Source of the DNA: Spirosoma agri | GTDB lineage: Bacteria > Bacteroidota > Bacteroidia > Cytophagales > Spirosomataceae | NCBI RefSeq assembly: GCF_010747415.1 | Contig: NZ_JAAGNZ010000001.1 | Coordinates: 1,054,001-1,118,000, forward strand | Direction of reading: 5' to 3' | DNA: 64,000 nucleotides | Part shown: in pieces, positions 16,338 through 25,511 of the stretch | Layout of the letters: the number at the start of each line of letters is the position of its first letter | Position numbering within the stretch: position 1 is the first letter of the stretch | Notes under the pieces: generated by a model | Seen by the model: the letters and a program-made list of their open reading frames with translations, nothing else | The model's database searches: none | What the model was told of the DNA's origin: nothing | Translations under genes and position numbers: made by a program

Positions 16338-17719
16338 GCTTCGACAATCGGGTACCAAATCGGCTGATACTCAATGTAGCGCACCAGTTCGTAATGATCC
16401 TCGACAAATTGATTCGGTTTCTTGGTAAAGGTAAAATTAACTTCCGAGACATTGGCCCGGCGATTATAAACCCACACTTCGCGCTCGCGGTTCCGTTGCA
16501 CACGATCAGGAGCACCCAGGACGATATAAATCATCCCTTTATCGGTCTTCCAGCCTTCTTTGTAGCTCGTAAATAACCGATTGGCCTCTTCAACCCGATC
16601 AAAATACGCTTTGAGCGTTTTCCGGGCAACCTCTTCATTGCCCGACATCAGACTCAGCCAGTAGCGATCGAATGCTTTTTTAACATCCTGCGCCTGGTTC
16701 AATTCGCCAATCTCACTGCTGGTACTCATGTACAGCACCGGTTTGATCAGCTTTTCGGGGCGGGTCATCTTGGGGAAACGCTTATCAGCGACGACCAAGC
16801 CAATGCCCGACTCCGCCGTCGTGTCTTCCACGAAATAGTACAGACCTTCGCGTGGAATGATGAATGGCTGATTTGTCGTAATGGTCAGTGTTGAATCAAC
16901 GTTCAGTGATCGCGCGGCTGGTTTGGGCGACGTGTTCATAGGCGATGACGCTGCCTCGAAGTCGTGCCGGTAGCGAAAACCGAACAGCGGTTTGCTGGTG
17001 CCGTTTACGTCGCGAATAATAACCGTATCGCCTGCGTTCACATAGTTGCGTAGTTGCGGCTGCTTCCCGTTTTTATCGAATAGAGAGTACTGGTCACTGA
17101 GTTTAGGAGATTTGAAACGAAGTGTAAGATCATTCCGCGCTTTAGCCCCGTTGTTGGTTTCCGTAATTTCCGTCAGCAAAACAGCGGTTGTAATGTCTTT
17201 TTTATCGGATGCGACAGGGCGTTTTACGTCAAACGTTAAGGTCAGGTAGTCATTCTCGTAGCCAACGTTCTGCGTTGTCAATTGAATATTTCCGTAACCC
17301 AGCCGTTCCCGATTGTTATAATCGGGATACATGACGTAAGCGATCTGAAAATGTTCAATAAAATCCGTTGGGTTGACGATGGGTTCGCCCTTGGGCGTTT
17401 TAGCCGTCAGGTTCATAAATACCCGAACGGAGCTGGTATCGATAGCCAGAAACTTGCCTTTGATGGAGGTGACAACCCAGTCACCAACCTGCTTTGGTCC
17501 CGCTGTTGGCGTTGAGCTGGGGGTAACGGCGGGCCTGTCATTTAGTTTTATGGGTGCGGCTGTAGCCGGTGGTGCTGCCGGTCGATCGCTCTGGGTCGAG
17601 TTGCGACGGGCTTCCGTACGAGCCTCGTAGGCAGCCGTGGCACGATCCTGCTGCGTTTTTTTGCTGGTTGAGCAGGCCAATACGAATAGACTAAGCAGTA
17701 AAGCTGACAGAATACGCAT
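16310..17719 (-). CDS. GWxTD-domain lipoprotein
   Basis: Encodes 469 residues from the ATG at 17717-17719. The N-terminus is a lipoprotein signal (LLLSLFVLACS, lipid-carrying Cys about residue 16), followed by a low-complexity linker rich in Thr, Pro and Ala (about 20-75). The signature GWKTD followed by KGMIYIVLGAPDRV lies at about residues 410-430, which names the family. Its function is not known; members are anchored lipoproteins of Bacteroidota and relatives. The 3' end overlaps rlmB. Confidence 0.87.
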   Translation of the reverse strand: MRILSALLLSLFVLACSTSKKTQQDRATAAYEARTEARRNSTQSDRPAAPPATAAPIKLNDRPAVTPSSTPTAGPKQVGDWVVTSIKGKFLAIDTSSVRVFMNLTAKTPKGEPIVNPTDFIEHFQIAYVMYPDYNNRERLGYGNIQLTTQNVGYENDYLTLTFDVKRPVASDKKDITTAVLLTEITETNNGAKARNDLTLRFKSPKLSDQYSLFDKNGKQPQLRNYVNAGDTVIIRDVNGTSKPLFGFRYRHDFEAASSPMNTSPKPAARSLNVDSTLTITTNQPFIIPREGLYYFVEDTTAESGIGLVVADKRFPKMTRPEKLIKPVLYMSTSSEIGELNQAQDVKKAFDRYWLSLMSGNEEVARKTLKAYFDRVEEANRLFTSYKEGWKTDKGMIYIVLGAPDRVQRNREREVWVYNRRANVSEVNFTFTKKPNQFVEDHYELVRYIEYQPIWYPIVEAWRTGAIRE

Positions 17720-18043
17720 AAACAATACGAATCTCGCGTGTTTCGAATAAGAAAATGGTTGACTATAGCCTTTAGCTTGCTACCATACAACGATCTGGTA
17801 GACGCGCTGTACGACAAAAGTTAAAATGCCTGCATTTATAACGAAAAAATAGCTGCGTTCACGTTAAGGGAGCGGTTCATTTTTCTTTACTTAACCACAA
17901 AAGACTAATTTTGTCGATTGAATTGCAAACGAAGACGCTGGATAGAAGACGCTAGAGGGTGGATTCGCCGTTGATTCGCTGAAATAGGCAGACAACCAAC
18001 GGTCCAGTCTCCGAAATCCACAGTCCACTGTCACAGGAACGAT
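17720..18043. promoter_or_regulatory. 324-bp divergent intergenic region with -7 box
   Basis: TAATTTTG at 17906-17913 fits the -7 consensus and would drive the methyltransferase gene at 18044 with a leader of about 125 bases. Within that leader the nine bases GAAGACGCT occur twice with a 14-base period (17931-17939 and 17945-17953). No coding was seen. Confidence 0.4.
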
Positions 18044-18826
18044 ATGTACAAAACCACCGAAATTACTTCTGCCGAAATTGCCTCGGACAATCCTGTTCAC
18101 CAACGGTTGCTATTTCCCTACGTTGAAGCGGCAACGATCGTCAGCGGTAATGTGCTCGAAATCGGGTGTGGTTGGGGCCGTGGCCTCGAACTACTCACCA
18201 AAGCTGCCGGTCATTACACGGGTATTGATAAGAATACTGAGTTGATTGCCGCCCTTAGTGCCGAATATCCACAGTCTACTTTTATTGCGGCCAGTATTCC
18301 GCCCCTTACGAGTGCCAATGGGCTACCAATTCCTGACAATACGTTCGATTTTATTGTCACGTTTCAGGTAATTGAGCACATCGAAAATGATGACCTGTTT
18401 ATCCGCGAGGCTCATCGCGTGCTGAAACCCGGTGGTAAACTGCTACTGACTACGGTCAATAAAACGTTCTCGCTGACCCGTAACCCCTGGCATGTCCGGG
18501 AATATTACGCCGACGGGCTCAGAAATCTGATCGGCCGTTATTTTTCGTCGGTCGATGACAAAGGGATTCACGGCAATGGCAAGGTGATGACGTATTATGA
18601 GCAGAATAAGCAGTCGGTCAAAAAGCTGACGCGCTTCGATATCTTCAACTTACAGTACAAACTGCCCCGTCGACTGTTGCAGGTTCCCTACGACCTGATG
18701 AACCGCCTGAATCGCAACCGGCTCCTAAAAGCCGATGGTATTGCCGCCGAAATCAACTATACCGACTATCTGGTCAGTAAAGATCCTGCCGGAAGCCTTG
18801 ATTTCTTTTACATCGCGACAAAGTAA
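18044..18826 (+). CDS. Class I SAM-dependent methyltransferase
   Basis: Encodes 260 residues. Motif I is NVLEIGCGWGRGLELL (about 36-51), motif II ends YTGIDKN, and the later motif FDFIVTFQVIEHIEN (about 103-117) with HRVLKPGGKLLLTT is typical of methyltransferase domain 11 proteins. Substrate unknown. A short C-terminal extension follows the Rossmann core. The next gene (lipase) begins 68 bases downstream on the same strand, but nothing ties the two functionally. Confidence 0.87.
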   Translation: MYKTTEITSAEIASDNPVHQRLLFPYVEAATIVSGNVLEIGCGWGRGLELLTKAAGHYTGIDKNTELIAALSAEYPQSTFIAASIPPLTSANGLPIPDNTFDFIVTFQVIEHIENDDLFIREAHRVLKPGGKLLLTTVNKTFSLTRNPWHVREYYADGLRNLIGRYFSSVDDKGIHGNGKVMTYYEQNKQSVKKLTRFDIFNLQYKLPRRLLQVPYDLMNRLNRNRLLKADGIAAEINYTDYLVSKDPAGSLDFFYIATK

Positions 18827-18894
18827 CAGAAGCGCTGTTCGTTGTTTGTCGGTCAGGATTTTCCCTTATTGCATTCGTAAGACTCCCTTGTCGT

Positions 18895-19980
18895 ATGAAA
18901 ATCCTGTACAACTATAGCCTAATTGTCTTTTGTCTGCTGGTTTCCTATCGGTCAGTCGCTCAGTCGGGCCGTCTTAAACCCGGTTTCGAGAAAGCGGAAC
19001 TTATTGACATGCTGAAAGTAGCGGGGGGCCATGTCGATTCCGTTACGATTGGTATGCCTGAACGATACAAGAAACTGTACCGTTCGCCGATCGTTGGTCT
19101 CGATAACCGCTGGGAATTATGGCAGCGCGATGACGGTGTGGGGGTAATCAGCATTCGGGGCACAACGCTTGATCCGCTGGGCTGGCTGGAAAATTTCTAT
19201 GCCGCCATGATACCGGCCACCGGCCAGTTGCAGCTGAGTGAGACGGAATCGTTCTCTTACAAACTGGCAAAAAATCCACGAGCGGCTGTTCATGCAGGCT
19301 GGGTGATCGGCATGGCCTATCTAGTCAAGGACATCATGCCCAAACTGGATTCCTGCATTCAGAAGGGGACAAAAGAGTTCATCGTAACGGGCGATAGCCA
19401 GGGTGGAGCCATTTCTTTTCTGATGACCTCGTACTTAACTAGTCAGCTGGGAAACCGGCTCCCCGCCGATGTTCGCCTGAAGACCTATTGCATTGCTGCG
19501 CCCAAGCCGGGTAATCTTTCGTACGCCTACGATTACGAAGTGATAACGCAGGGCGGCTGGGGATTCAATGTCGTTAATTCGGCGGACTGGGTCCCCGAAA
19601 TACCGATGTCGATCCAGACATCCAATGATTTCAACCAGACGAATCCATTCGTCGGTGTACCGCAGATGATCCGGAAGCAGAAATTCTTTAACCGGATTGC
19701 GCTCAATTACGCGTTCAACAAGTTAGACAAACCGACCAAGAAGGCCCAGAAGCAATACCAGCGGTTCTTAGGCACGTACATTGAGCGCATTGTTGGTAAA
19801 AACCTGCCCAACTATCAGGCACCGGCCTATGTCGAGAGTAATCATTACGTACGCACCGGGCAGACCATCGTGCTGGATGCTGACGAGGTTTACTACCAGC
19901 AATTCCCGAACGATACGAAAAAATTATTCATGCATCATTTTCTAAAGCCTTACTTATTTCTGGCCAATCGCCTGAAATAA
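18895..19980 (+). CDS. Secreted class 3-type lipase
   Basis: Encodes 361 residues with a signal peptide (1-22, ending SVAQ). The alpha/beta-hydrolase nucleophile elbow is GDSQGGA with Ser168; the oxyanion region is ISIRGTT (about 85-91); the likely acid is the Asp of NSADWVPEIP (about 237) and the likely histidine is in SNHYVRTG near the C-terminus. These place it with the lipase 3 family, which splits triacylglycerols or other lipid esters. It should act in the periplasm or outside the cell. A long AT-rich gap follows. Confidence 0.83.
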   Translation: MKILYNYSLIVFCLLVSYRSVAQSGRLKPGFEKAELIDMLKVAGGHVDSVTIGMPERYKKLYRSPIVGLDNRWELWQRDDGVGVISIRGTTLDPLGWLENFYAAMIPATGQLQLSETESFSYKLAKNPRAAVHAGWVIGMAYLVKDIMPKLDSCIQKGTKEFIVTGDSQGGAISFLMTSYLTSQLGNRLPADVRLKTYCIAAPKPGNLSYAYDYEVITQGGWGFNVVNSADWVPEIPMSIQTSNDFNQTNPFVGVPQMIRKQKFFNRIALNYAFNKLDKPTKKAQKQYQRFLGTYIERIVGKNLPNYQAPAYVESNHYVRTGQTIVLDADEVYYQQFPNDTKKLFMHHFLKPYLFLANRLK

Positions 19981-20234
19981 ACCAGGAGGCTAGCAGTTTT
20001 ACTCATAGAAATACCATAAAAAAGGGATTGATTTATCGGCTAAAAAGTACCTCATTTAATTCAATTGATGAAGCGAATTTAGTTATCGGCAGTCGATTAT
20101 ACTTTTGCCCTGATTTTAAGTTTTTACTGACAGCCGATTACTAAATTCGATTACCTTAAATACATAATCTATTCGTGTAACTAAAAAAAGTACTGTATTT
20201 GCTTACTCTTCTTCACGAGAAATAAGCAAATAAT

Positions 20235-21614
20235 ATGGATATTTCTTCTAGATATTTTAGTCAATTAAAACGTAAAGATCCTGCAATCATTTTGAACTTA
20301 TGGGCTTTTTTAGTGGCCGCTTATCGGGTTGGTAAACTTGTCGAGCTCCTCTCTTTTGTCGTATGGGAGTGCAGACATAGAGTAGGGTTATTCTCCCGAG
20401 ACCGATATGTGAAATTTACCGATGATACTTGTCCTTCTCTGGGCGTAGATACCGATCTGGCTATACAAAGCAGTGAATTCTTAAATCGTGAGGGTTTTTG
20501 TTTCGAGCCAGTACCGATAGACTGGAAGTATTGTTTTGAGGCTCCGGACGGCACACTTTGGGGAACCCGGTATTCAGATAACAATAAATTGGTTTACAGT
20601 ATTGACGGAAGTATATCGGTTACGATTGCCTATGAGTTTTTGCATTCAATAAGTTCTCTTTACATTAATTCGCAAGGGTACTTATTTGTTTGTGTCGAGG
20701 GTACTATTTATAAAAGTTCAGATTGTGGACTAAGCTTCAAGAAGGTTTTATCGCTCTCCAGTTCAATCAGCTACTTTCTATTCAATAACGGCATGACTGA
20801 ATTGCCGGATCGGACGTTGTTTATTGGGGAGTATGGGTCTATCTGGCGGAGAAACAACTGGCAAAACCTGGCATTTCTGTACTATTCTACTGATGGTGGG
20901 GATACTTGGACGATGACTGATTTTCTAGTTCGCGAAGGCGCAAATAAACATATTCACGTAGTGAAATATTGTGAACGATTGGCCGCCCTTTTATTGACCG
21001 ATGGTGATAATAAAAAACGAGCTTGGATTAATTCATCGTTGACGCATTTCGACGAACGCACCACTCGCAGGCAATCGTTCGGGTGGAGACTGGTTACCAA
21101 ATTTCACCATCAGACGGGGGGCTATCTTGCCGTCACTGAAACGAAGAATTGTGTGCTTTTGGGTAGTGATTACCTGGGCGGTACAAACTTCATTGTCAGG
21201 ACCCTCGACGGGCGTCGATTCGAGAAGTCGGTAATGCCTGATCCTTATCGTCGTAGCCCGATAATGAATATGACAACGACGCAGTCAAGAGCATGTCAGG
21301 AGGTGTGGGCCTTCTCGTACAGCTGTTTATCGACTACGTCAAAATCATTACTGATGTGCTCAAAAGACGATGGCAAAACGTGGGCTCGGGTCATTGAGTT
21401 TGATGGTACTAAAAATGAGGTACGACTGGTGAGTACCTCACAAAGAAAATCGGGGATTTTACATATTGCCATTACGACGTATGGGGATTGTCCTGAAAGT
21501 CATCGGCACCAGGTTTACAAGTTAATGCATAAGTCTGCCAGACCAGTTCAAGTCAATGAAGCATCCACTTTTACTACTACTGCTAATCATAGCGAGTTGT
21601 CGGTCATCCAGTGA
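20235..21614 (+). CDS. BNR/Asp-box beta-propeller protein, possibly exported
   Basis: Encodes 459 residues. The N-terminal 45 residues include a hydrophobic segment (LNLWAFLVAAYRVGKLV) but no clear cleavage site. Asp-box motifs of the sialidase/sortilin propeller fold appear at about residues 217-227 (YYSTDGGDTWT) and 382-390 (CSKDDGKTW), with weaker ones between (IYKSSDCGLSF). Sialidase catalytic residues (arginine triad) are not evident, so enzyme activity is doubtful. Base composition is visibly AT-richer than neighbours, suggesting acquired DNA. The last 59 bases overlap the signal peptide of the next gene in another frame, implying tight co-expression. Confidence 0.7.
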   Translation: MDISSRYFSQLKRKDPAIILNLWAFLVAAYRVGKLVELLSFVVWECRHRVGLFSRDRYVKFTDDTCPSLGVDTDLAIQSSEFLNREGFCFEPVPIDWKYCFEAPDGTLWGTRYSDNNKLVYSIDGSISVTIAYEFLHSISSLYINSQGYLFVCVEGTIYKSSDCGLSFKKVLSLSSSISYFLFNNGMTELPDRTLFIGEYGSIWRRNNWQNLAFLYYSTDGGDTWTMTDFLVREGANKHIHVVKYCERLAALLLTDGDNKKRAWINSSLTHFDERTTRRQSFGWRLVTKFHHQTGGYLAVTETKNCVLLGSDYLGGTNFIVRTLDGRRFEKSVMPDPYRRSPIMNMTTTQSRACQEVWAFSYSCLSTTSKSLLMCSKDDGKTWARVIEFDGTKNEVRLVSTSQRKSGILHIAITTYGDCPESHRHQVYKLMHKSARPVQVNEASTFTTTANHSELSVIQ

Positions 21615-22170
21615 GGAGACAATGCCCGTACAACCTGTACCGTTGGTTGAGCAGCCGCCACGACAAACGGCAGATACGACCATCATTTATTTAATAAAAG
21701 AAGGAGACCATTACTGTCAGCAAAGTCATCTGGAATATATAACTAAATCAACAATTTCTTTCGAGGCAACCTTTAATAAATCCGCTAGTTACCAGACTAA
21801 AGATCCCGAAAAACAAGGTGACGTCAATAAGTTGTACGGGTTCTCTGACTGTAAGGATTCACACCAAACAAACAGTGCCCGCTTTGGCTGGAACTGGCAG
21901 GACAATGCGCTCCATATCTACGCATACCATTATCGATCCGGGGAACTGCTGTTTCAATCTATTGGTACAGCACAACTTGATCGCATGTATCGGTATCAGA
22001 TTTCGATTGAAGGGAATCAGTACAAGTTTCGATTCGATGGTAAAGAGGTTTCGGTGGACCGAGGATGTTCGGACACCACGCAGTTTAGCCGGTATAAATT
22101 GTATCCTTACTTTGGTGGAGAAGAACTGGCACCACACGATGTAACGATCGCCATTCGCGAACTGTATTAG
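21556..22170 (+). CDS. Lipoprotein of unknown function
   Basis: Encodes 204 residues. A strong lipoprotein signal (MKHPLLLLLLIIASC, Cys15) fixes the start although it lies inside the preceding gene. A Pro-rich linker (about 20-40) leads into a beta-rich domain with alternating aromatic residues (FRFDGKEVSVD, RFGWNWQDNALHIYAY) that resembles a jelly-roll or concanavalin-A-like sandwich, as in some carbohydrate-binding proteins; this is an impression, not a motif match. Two Cys (DHYCQQ and DRGCSD) may pair. Same AT-rich character and tight overlap as the propeller gene point to a two-gene unit at the cell surface. Confidence 0.72.
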   Translation: MKHPLLLLLLIIASCRSSSEETMPVQPVPLVEQPPRQTADTTIIYLIKEGDHYCQQSHLEYITKSTISFEATFNKSASYQTKDPEKQGDVNKLYGFSDCKDSHQTNSARFGWNWQDNALHIYAYHYRSGELLFQSIGTAQLDRMYRYQISIEGNQYKFRFDGKEVSVDRGCSDTTQFSRYKLYPYFGGEELAPHDVTIAIRELY

Positions 22171-22285
22171 TTGCCGCTTTTTAGTTGTAGCGATTGCTAC
22201 GAATCCCCTCTGCCGCCTGCTGACATAGTTCCGCAAGTGATCGCGTATGTCGAGTTACCCGATGATTCCTGCTGCAATCTCTCGA

Positions 22286-23359
22286 CTAAGAGGCTACCAG
22301 CCCGATGCTGACCGAATGCTGGTGGGCTTCGGAGCTATTGGAAAAATAACAGCAGGACACGCCAGCCGCCACAATTTTATCGACAAGCTCCTGCGTTTGG
22401 GGCTGTTTTTTAGGCTGAATTCGTCGAATGTAGACGCAGCGAATCTGCTGGGGAAAATGCTTGACAACCGACTCGTAAATAGTGGGGTCCATCTGCGAGT
22501 CGTCGCCCAGTAAGATGAATTGTTGAGCCGGATAGGTCTCGATGATCCGCACAATTCGGTCGAACTTGGTCAGGTGCTTGGTTTTTCCGGTCTGCAACAC
22601 CTGCGCTAACTGTTTAAGCTGACTCAGCATGTAAACACCTTCGGGCAGCCCGTTTTTTCGGGAAAATTCCAGAATATAGTCATACAGATTCCACTCACTG
22701 CTCGATACGTAGAAGAATGGATTGGATGCATTCGCACCACTGTCGGCTTCGGCCAGTAGTTGGTAGTGCGCAACAACGCCATCGAACGGCTCCCGGCTAT
22801 GGGCGTTCTCGGTCAGTAAAACCAACAGCCGTTTGGCAATGGTAGCCGAGTGCGAAATCAGAAAGGTATCGTCGATATCAGAAATACAGATAAAGCGCGT
22901 TGGGTGCGGAATCAGTACTTTTCCTTTGCCTTCGGCCAGCACCTTTTCCGGCGAAATCATCTGTGAAACAAGTGCCGCACGAACGGAATGCCAGCCGGGT
23001 GGCAAAGCTTGCTGTAAGGGCAGATCGAGCCTGAAATACCCATCGACATCCGTTTGTATCTGCGCTGTTTGTTCGCCTAAACTGACCCGAACCGTCGCGC
23101 GGGGGTAGGGCCGGACAAGGAATAGCCGTATGACAGCCAAGAGATTAACGAGTGGACTATCCCGATACTTCTTGCGGGGAAGGGCACTCCGCCGAAACAC
23201 ATGGCCGTGGATGGTTAGGTGATTATCGTTGCCAAATCCCCGATACACCTGCACAACGGGTTGGTCGGTCAGGCGCAGCCATGTTAAGAATTTTCGCGTC
23301 AGCTTACCTTTAAGGCTTAAATTTTGTTTAGTAGCTATTGACTGTTGCTCGATATCCAT
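22286..23359 (-). CDS. App1-like phosphatidate phosphatase (DUF2183)
   Basis: Encodes 357 residues. The N-terminal half (about 30-140) is beta-rich; the App1 catalytic domain starts at CISDIDDTFLISHS (about 157-170), whose Asp-x-Asp-x-Thr is the HAD nucleophile motif, and continues with FFYVSSSEWNLYDY and FILLGDDSQMDP. Yeast App1 dephosphorylates phosphatidic acid to diacylglycerol, and bacterial relatives share the fold without a tested substrate. The gene starts 47 bases from, and divergent to, a diacylglycerol-kinase-like gene: the two could act in opposite directions on the same lipid pair. Confidence 0.9.
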   Translation of the reverse strand: MDIEQQSIATKQNLSLKGKLTRKFLTWLRLTDQPVVQVYRGFGNDNHLTIHGHVFRRSALPRKKYRDSPLVNLLAVIRLFLVRPYPRATVRVSLGEQTAQIQTDVDGYFRLDLPLQQALPPGWHSVRAALVSQMISPEKVLAEGKGKVLIPHPTRFICISDIDDTFLISHSATIAKRLLVLLTENAHSREPFDGVVAHYQLLAEADSGANASNPFFYVSSSEWNLYDYILEFSRKNGLPEGVYMLSQLKQLAQVLQTGKTKHLTKFDRIVRIIETYPAQQFILLGDDSQMDPTIYESVVKHFPQQIRCVYIRRIQPKKQPQTQELVDKIVAAGVSCCYFSNSSEAHQHSVSIGLVAS

Positions 23360-23406
23360 AAAGTTTAGGGGTGCACGCCACTAATAACCTATAATCCGCT
23401 CAGAAG

Positions 23407-24279
23407 TTGGTCTTTTTATTCGCAATTAATCCAGTTTCCGGCGGCAAAGCCAAAACAGACTGGGAAACCGGTATAACCAATTATTTCAAGGACTCGCCCC
23501 ACAATGCTGAACTTCTACTGCTTGACGGGAAGACGGACGAGAAACGGTTAAATGAGAAAATTGCTCAGCTGAAGCCCGATCGGGTGGTAGCCGTTGGGGG
23601 TGATGGAACAATTAAATTTGTAGCCGAACAACTGCTGGATACGAAGATTCCGCTGGGCATTTTACCGGCTGGTTCTGCCAACGGAATGGCCCGCGAACTT
23701 GGTATTCCCCCCGATGTAGAAGGAAGCCTGAATGTGCTGGTCGATGGCGTATTAAAACCGACTGATCTGATTTCGGTGAATGGTGAAATTTGCCTCCACC
23801 TGGCCGACATTGGGCTTAATGCGCAATTGGTCAAGCATTACCAGCAGAATAATCTCCGGGGGAAACTGGGCTACCTGCGCGGGGTGGTGAACGTCTTGCA
23901 AAAGCACAGGCTACTACGGCTGGATATCAAGCTGGGCGACGAATGTATTTCGCGGGCCGCCTTTATGATCGTACTGGCCAATGCACGTATGTATGGCACG
24001 GGCGCGATCATCAACCCCGACGGTGATCCGTTCGACGGGAAATTTGAAGTCGTTATTTTTCGTCGGTTGTCGTTCTGGGAAATCCTGAAACTATTCTGGC
24101 GGTATCGGCCATTCGACCCGAAAAAGATCGAAATCTTTCCGGCAACGTCCGTCACGATTGAAACGCACCGCAAAGCGTATTTTCAAACGGATGGCGAGTA
24201 TGTTGGCCGAATTACGAAGCTACAGGCCGACATTCGACCTGGTGCGTTAACGATGATCGTACCGAAGCCGGTTGACTGA
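23407..24279 (+). CDS. Diacylglycerol/lipid kinase-like protein
   Basis: Encodes 290 residues with a TTG start at 23407; the frame upstream closes at 23396-23398 and has no ATG, so TTG is the only start that keeps the first strand (FLFAINPVSGGKAK). The ATP-binding motif VVAVGGDGTIKFVAEQL (about 60-76) and LGILPAGSANGMARELG (about 83-99) are those of the diacylglycerol kinase catalytic family, which also includes sphingosine and YegS-type lipid kinases. It probably phosphorylates diacylglycerol or a related lipid at the inner membrane. The divergent neighbour encodes an App1-like phosphatase. Confidence 0.88.
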   Translation: MVFLFAINPVSGGKAKTDWETGITNYFKDSPHNAELLLLDGKTDEKRLNEKIAQLKPDRVVAVGGDGTIKFVAEQLLDTKIPLGILPAGSANGMARELGIPPDVEGSLNVLVDGVLKPTDLISVNGEICLHLADIGLNAQLVKHYQQNNLRGKLGYLRGVVNVLQKHRLLRLDIKLGDECISRAAFMIVLANARMYGTGAIINPDGDPFDGKFEVVIFRRLSFWEILKLFWRYRPFDPKKIEIFPATSVTIETHRKAYFQTDGEYVGRITKLQADIRPGALTMIVPKPVD

Positions 24280-24283
24280 ACGA

Positions 24284-24328
24284 TACCGCGTCATCCAGAC
24301 AGCCTACGCTTGCTCGAATGACGCGGTA
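24284..24328. terminator. Bidirectional terminator
   Basis: TACCGCGTCAT (24284-24294) pairs with ATGACGCGGTA (24318-24328). It fills the 56-base gap between convergent genes. Confidence 0.75.
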
Positions 24329-24335
24329 AATTTGC

Positions 24336-25187
24336 TCAGACAGATAACGGCTGCTGTAGGCTGACCCGTTCCGGCTTGTTGTAGAGGTTGAATCGCTCGT
24401 TGCGGACAAAACCCGCCATGGTTATACCGGCTTCCTGCGCCATCTGAACCGCCAGACTCGACGGCGCTCCGACGGCAGCCAGCAAGGGGACACCCGCCAT
24501 CCAGCTTTTCTGAACAAGTTCAACACCAATGCGTCCGCTCAGGAATATACCGAATTGGCTCAGTGGCAGCCAGTTTTGCCAGAAGGCAGCCCCGATGAGT
24601 TTGTCCAGTGCATTGTGTCGGCCAATATCTTCCCGAATGAGCAAAAGCTTTCCGTCGGCGTCGAACAGGGCAGCGGCATGGATACCGCCCGTGTACGCGA
24701 AGGCGCGTTGGGTTTCCCGAACGCGGTCCGGTAGCGCATGAAGAACGGCTGGTTCGAGCAAAAAGTCAGCGTCAATGGGGCCGGGCGTCAAGGCCATGAC
24801 CGCATCGATCGTGGTTTTGCCGCAAAGCCCGCAACTCGATGAAGTAAATGTATTTCGGGTTAGTCGGGACCAGTCGACAACCACGTCGGGATTGAGTTCG
24901 ACCCGCATGACGTTACCTTCTTTCGCCGAATCCTGAACGCAATGGCGGCAGGAAATAACGTCGGTCGATTTATGAATAATGCCTTCCGTAAACAGGAAAC
25001 CCATTGCCAACTCTTCGTCGTGTCCGGGGGTGCGCATCGTCACGGCGACGCTGCGCTGCTGACGGTCATCAACGGGGCCGAAACCGAGCCGAATTTCAAG
25101 CGGTTCCTCAACGGCGAGTAAGTCGGGTACTTCGATCAGGCTGCTGCCGGTAATTTTCTGAATAGTAACGGGCGCGACGAGAGACAT
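24336..25187 (-). CDS. fdhD: Formate dehydrogenase accessory sulfurtransferase FdhD
   Basis: Encodes 283 residues. FdhD passes sulfur from IscS to the molybdenum cofactor of formate dehydrogenase. The conserved cysteine pair is CGLCG (about 118-122); other family signatures are EELAMGFLFTEGI, REDIGRHNALDKLIG and GIFLSGRIGVELVQK. No formate dehydrogenase gene lies in the window, so the client is elsewhere; the molybdopterin enzyme at 55405-56220 belongs to the sulfite-oxidase fold, which is not known to need FdhD. The gene stands alone between a convergent kinase gene and a divergent DUF4177 gene. Confidence 0.95.
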   Translation of the reverse strand: MSLVAPVTIQKITGSSLIEVPDLLAVEEPLEIRLGFGPVDDRQQRSVAVTMRTPGHDEELAMGFLFTEGIIHKSTDVISCRHCVQDSAKEGNVMRVELNPDVVVDWSRLTRNTFTSSSCGLCGKTTIDAVMALTPGPIDADFLLEPAVLHALPDRVRETQRAFAYTGGIHAAALFDADGKLLLIREDIGRHNALDKLIGAAFWQNWLPLSQFGIFLSGRIGVELVQKSWMAGVPLLAAVGAPSSLAVQMAQEAGITMAGFVRNERFNLYNKPERVSLQQPLSV

Positions 25188-25296
25188 GATTTTTAGCTTT
25201 TGTGTATAACGTCCGCTGGTCCGGTAAAGTTGGTTTAATTGATTGCTGGCTACTTATCTTCGTGGAATAAATGCTAGCCTGCAAATCGCCATTACG

Positions 25297-25503
25297 ATGA
25301 AAAAATTTGAATACCGCGTTTTAGACGTTGCTGCCGGGGGAGGATTCTGGACCGGAGGTGGCGCAATCGATGTTCAGGAGCTGACAGACAAACTCAACGA
25401 ATTGGGGCAGCAGGGCTGGGAAGTCGTCTCGTCTGTCGATCTGAACATGACTCAAGGGCAATCACGGGCTATCATTGTGATGCTGAAGCGGCAAATTAAT
25501 TAG
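25297..25503 (+). CDS. DUF4177-like small protein
   Basis: Encodes 68 residues from the ATG at 25297; an upstream in-frame start at 25243 would add 18 residues unlike the family. The pattern MKKFEYRVLDV followed by LTDKLNELGQQGWEVVSSV fits DUF4177, a small alpha/beta domain of unknown function common beside stress or phage-like genes. It leads a tight set: eight bases to the MazG-like gene and twelve more to the peptidoglycan-binding gene, probably one transcript. Confidence 0.8.
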   Translation: MKKFEYRVLDVAAGGGFWTGGGAIDVQELTDKLNELGQQGWEVVSSVDLNMTQGQSRAIIVMLKRQIN

Positions 25504-25511
25504 ACCACACT

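Noticed and set aside
20235..21614. Active sialidase
   Set aside because: Asp-box motifs are present, but the arginine triad and nucleophile tyrosine of sialidases could not be placed; the call was left as beta-propeller.
24336..25187. Formate dehydrogenase locus
   Set aside because: fdhD is alone; no catalytic or iron-sulfur formate dehydrogenase subunit lies nearby.
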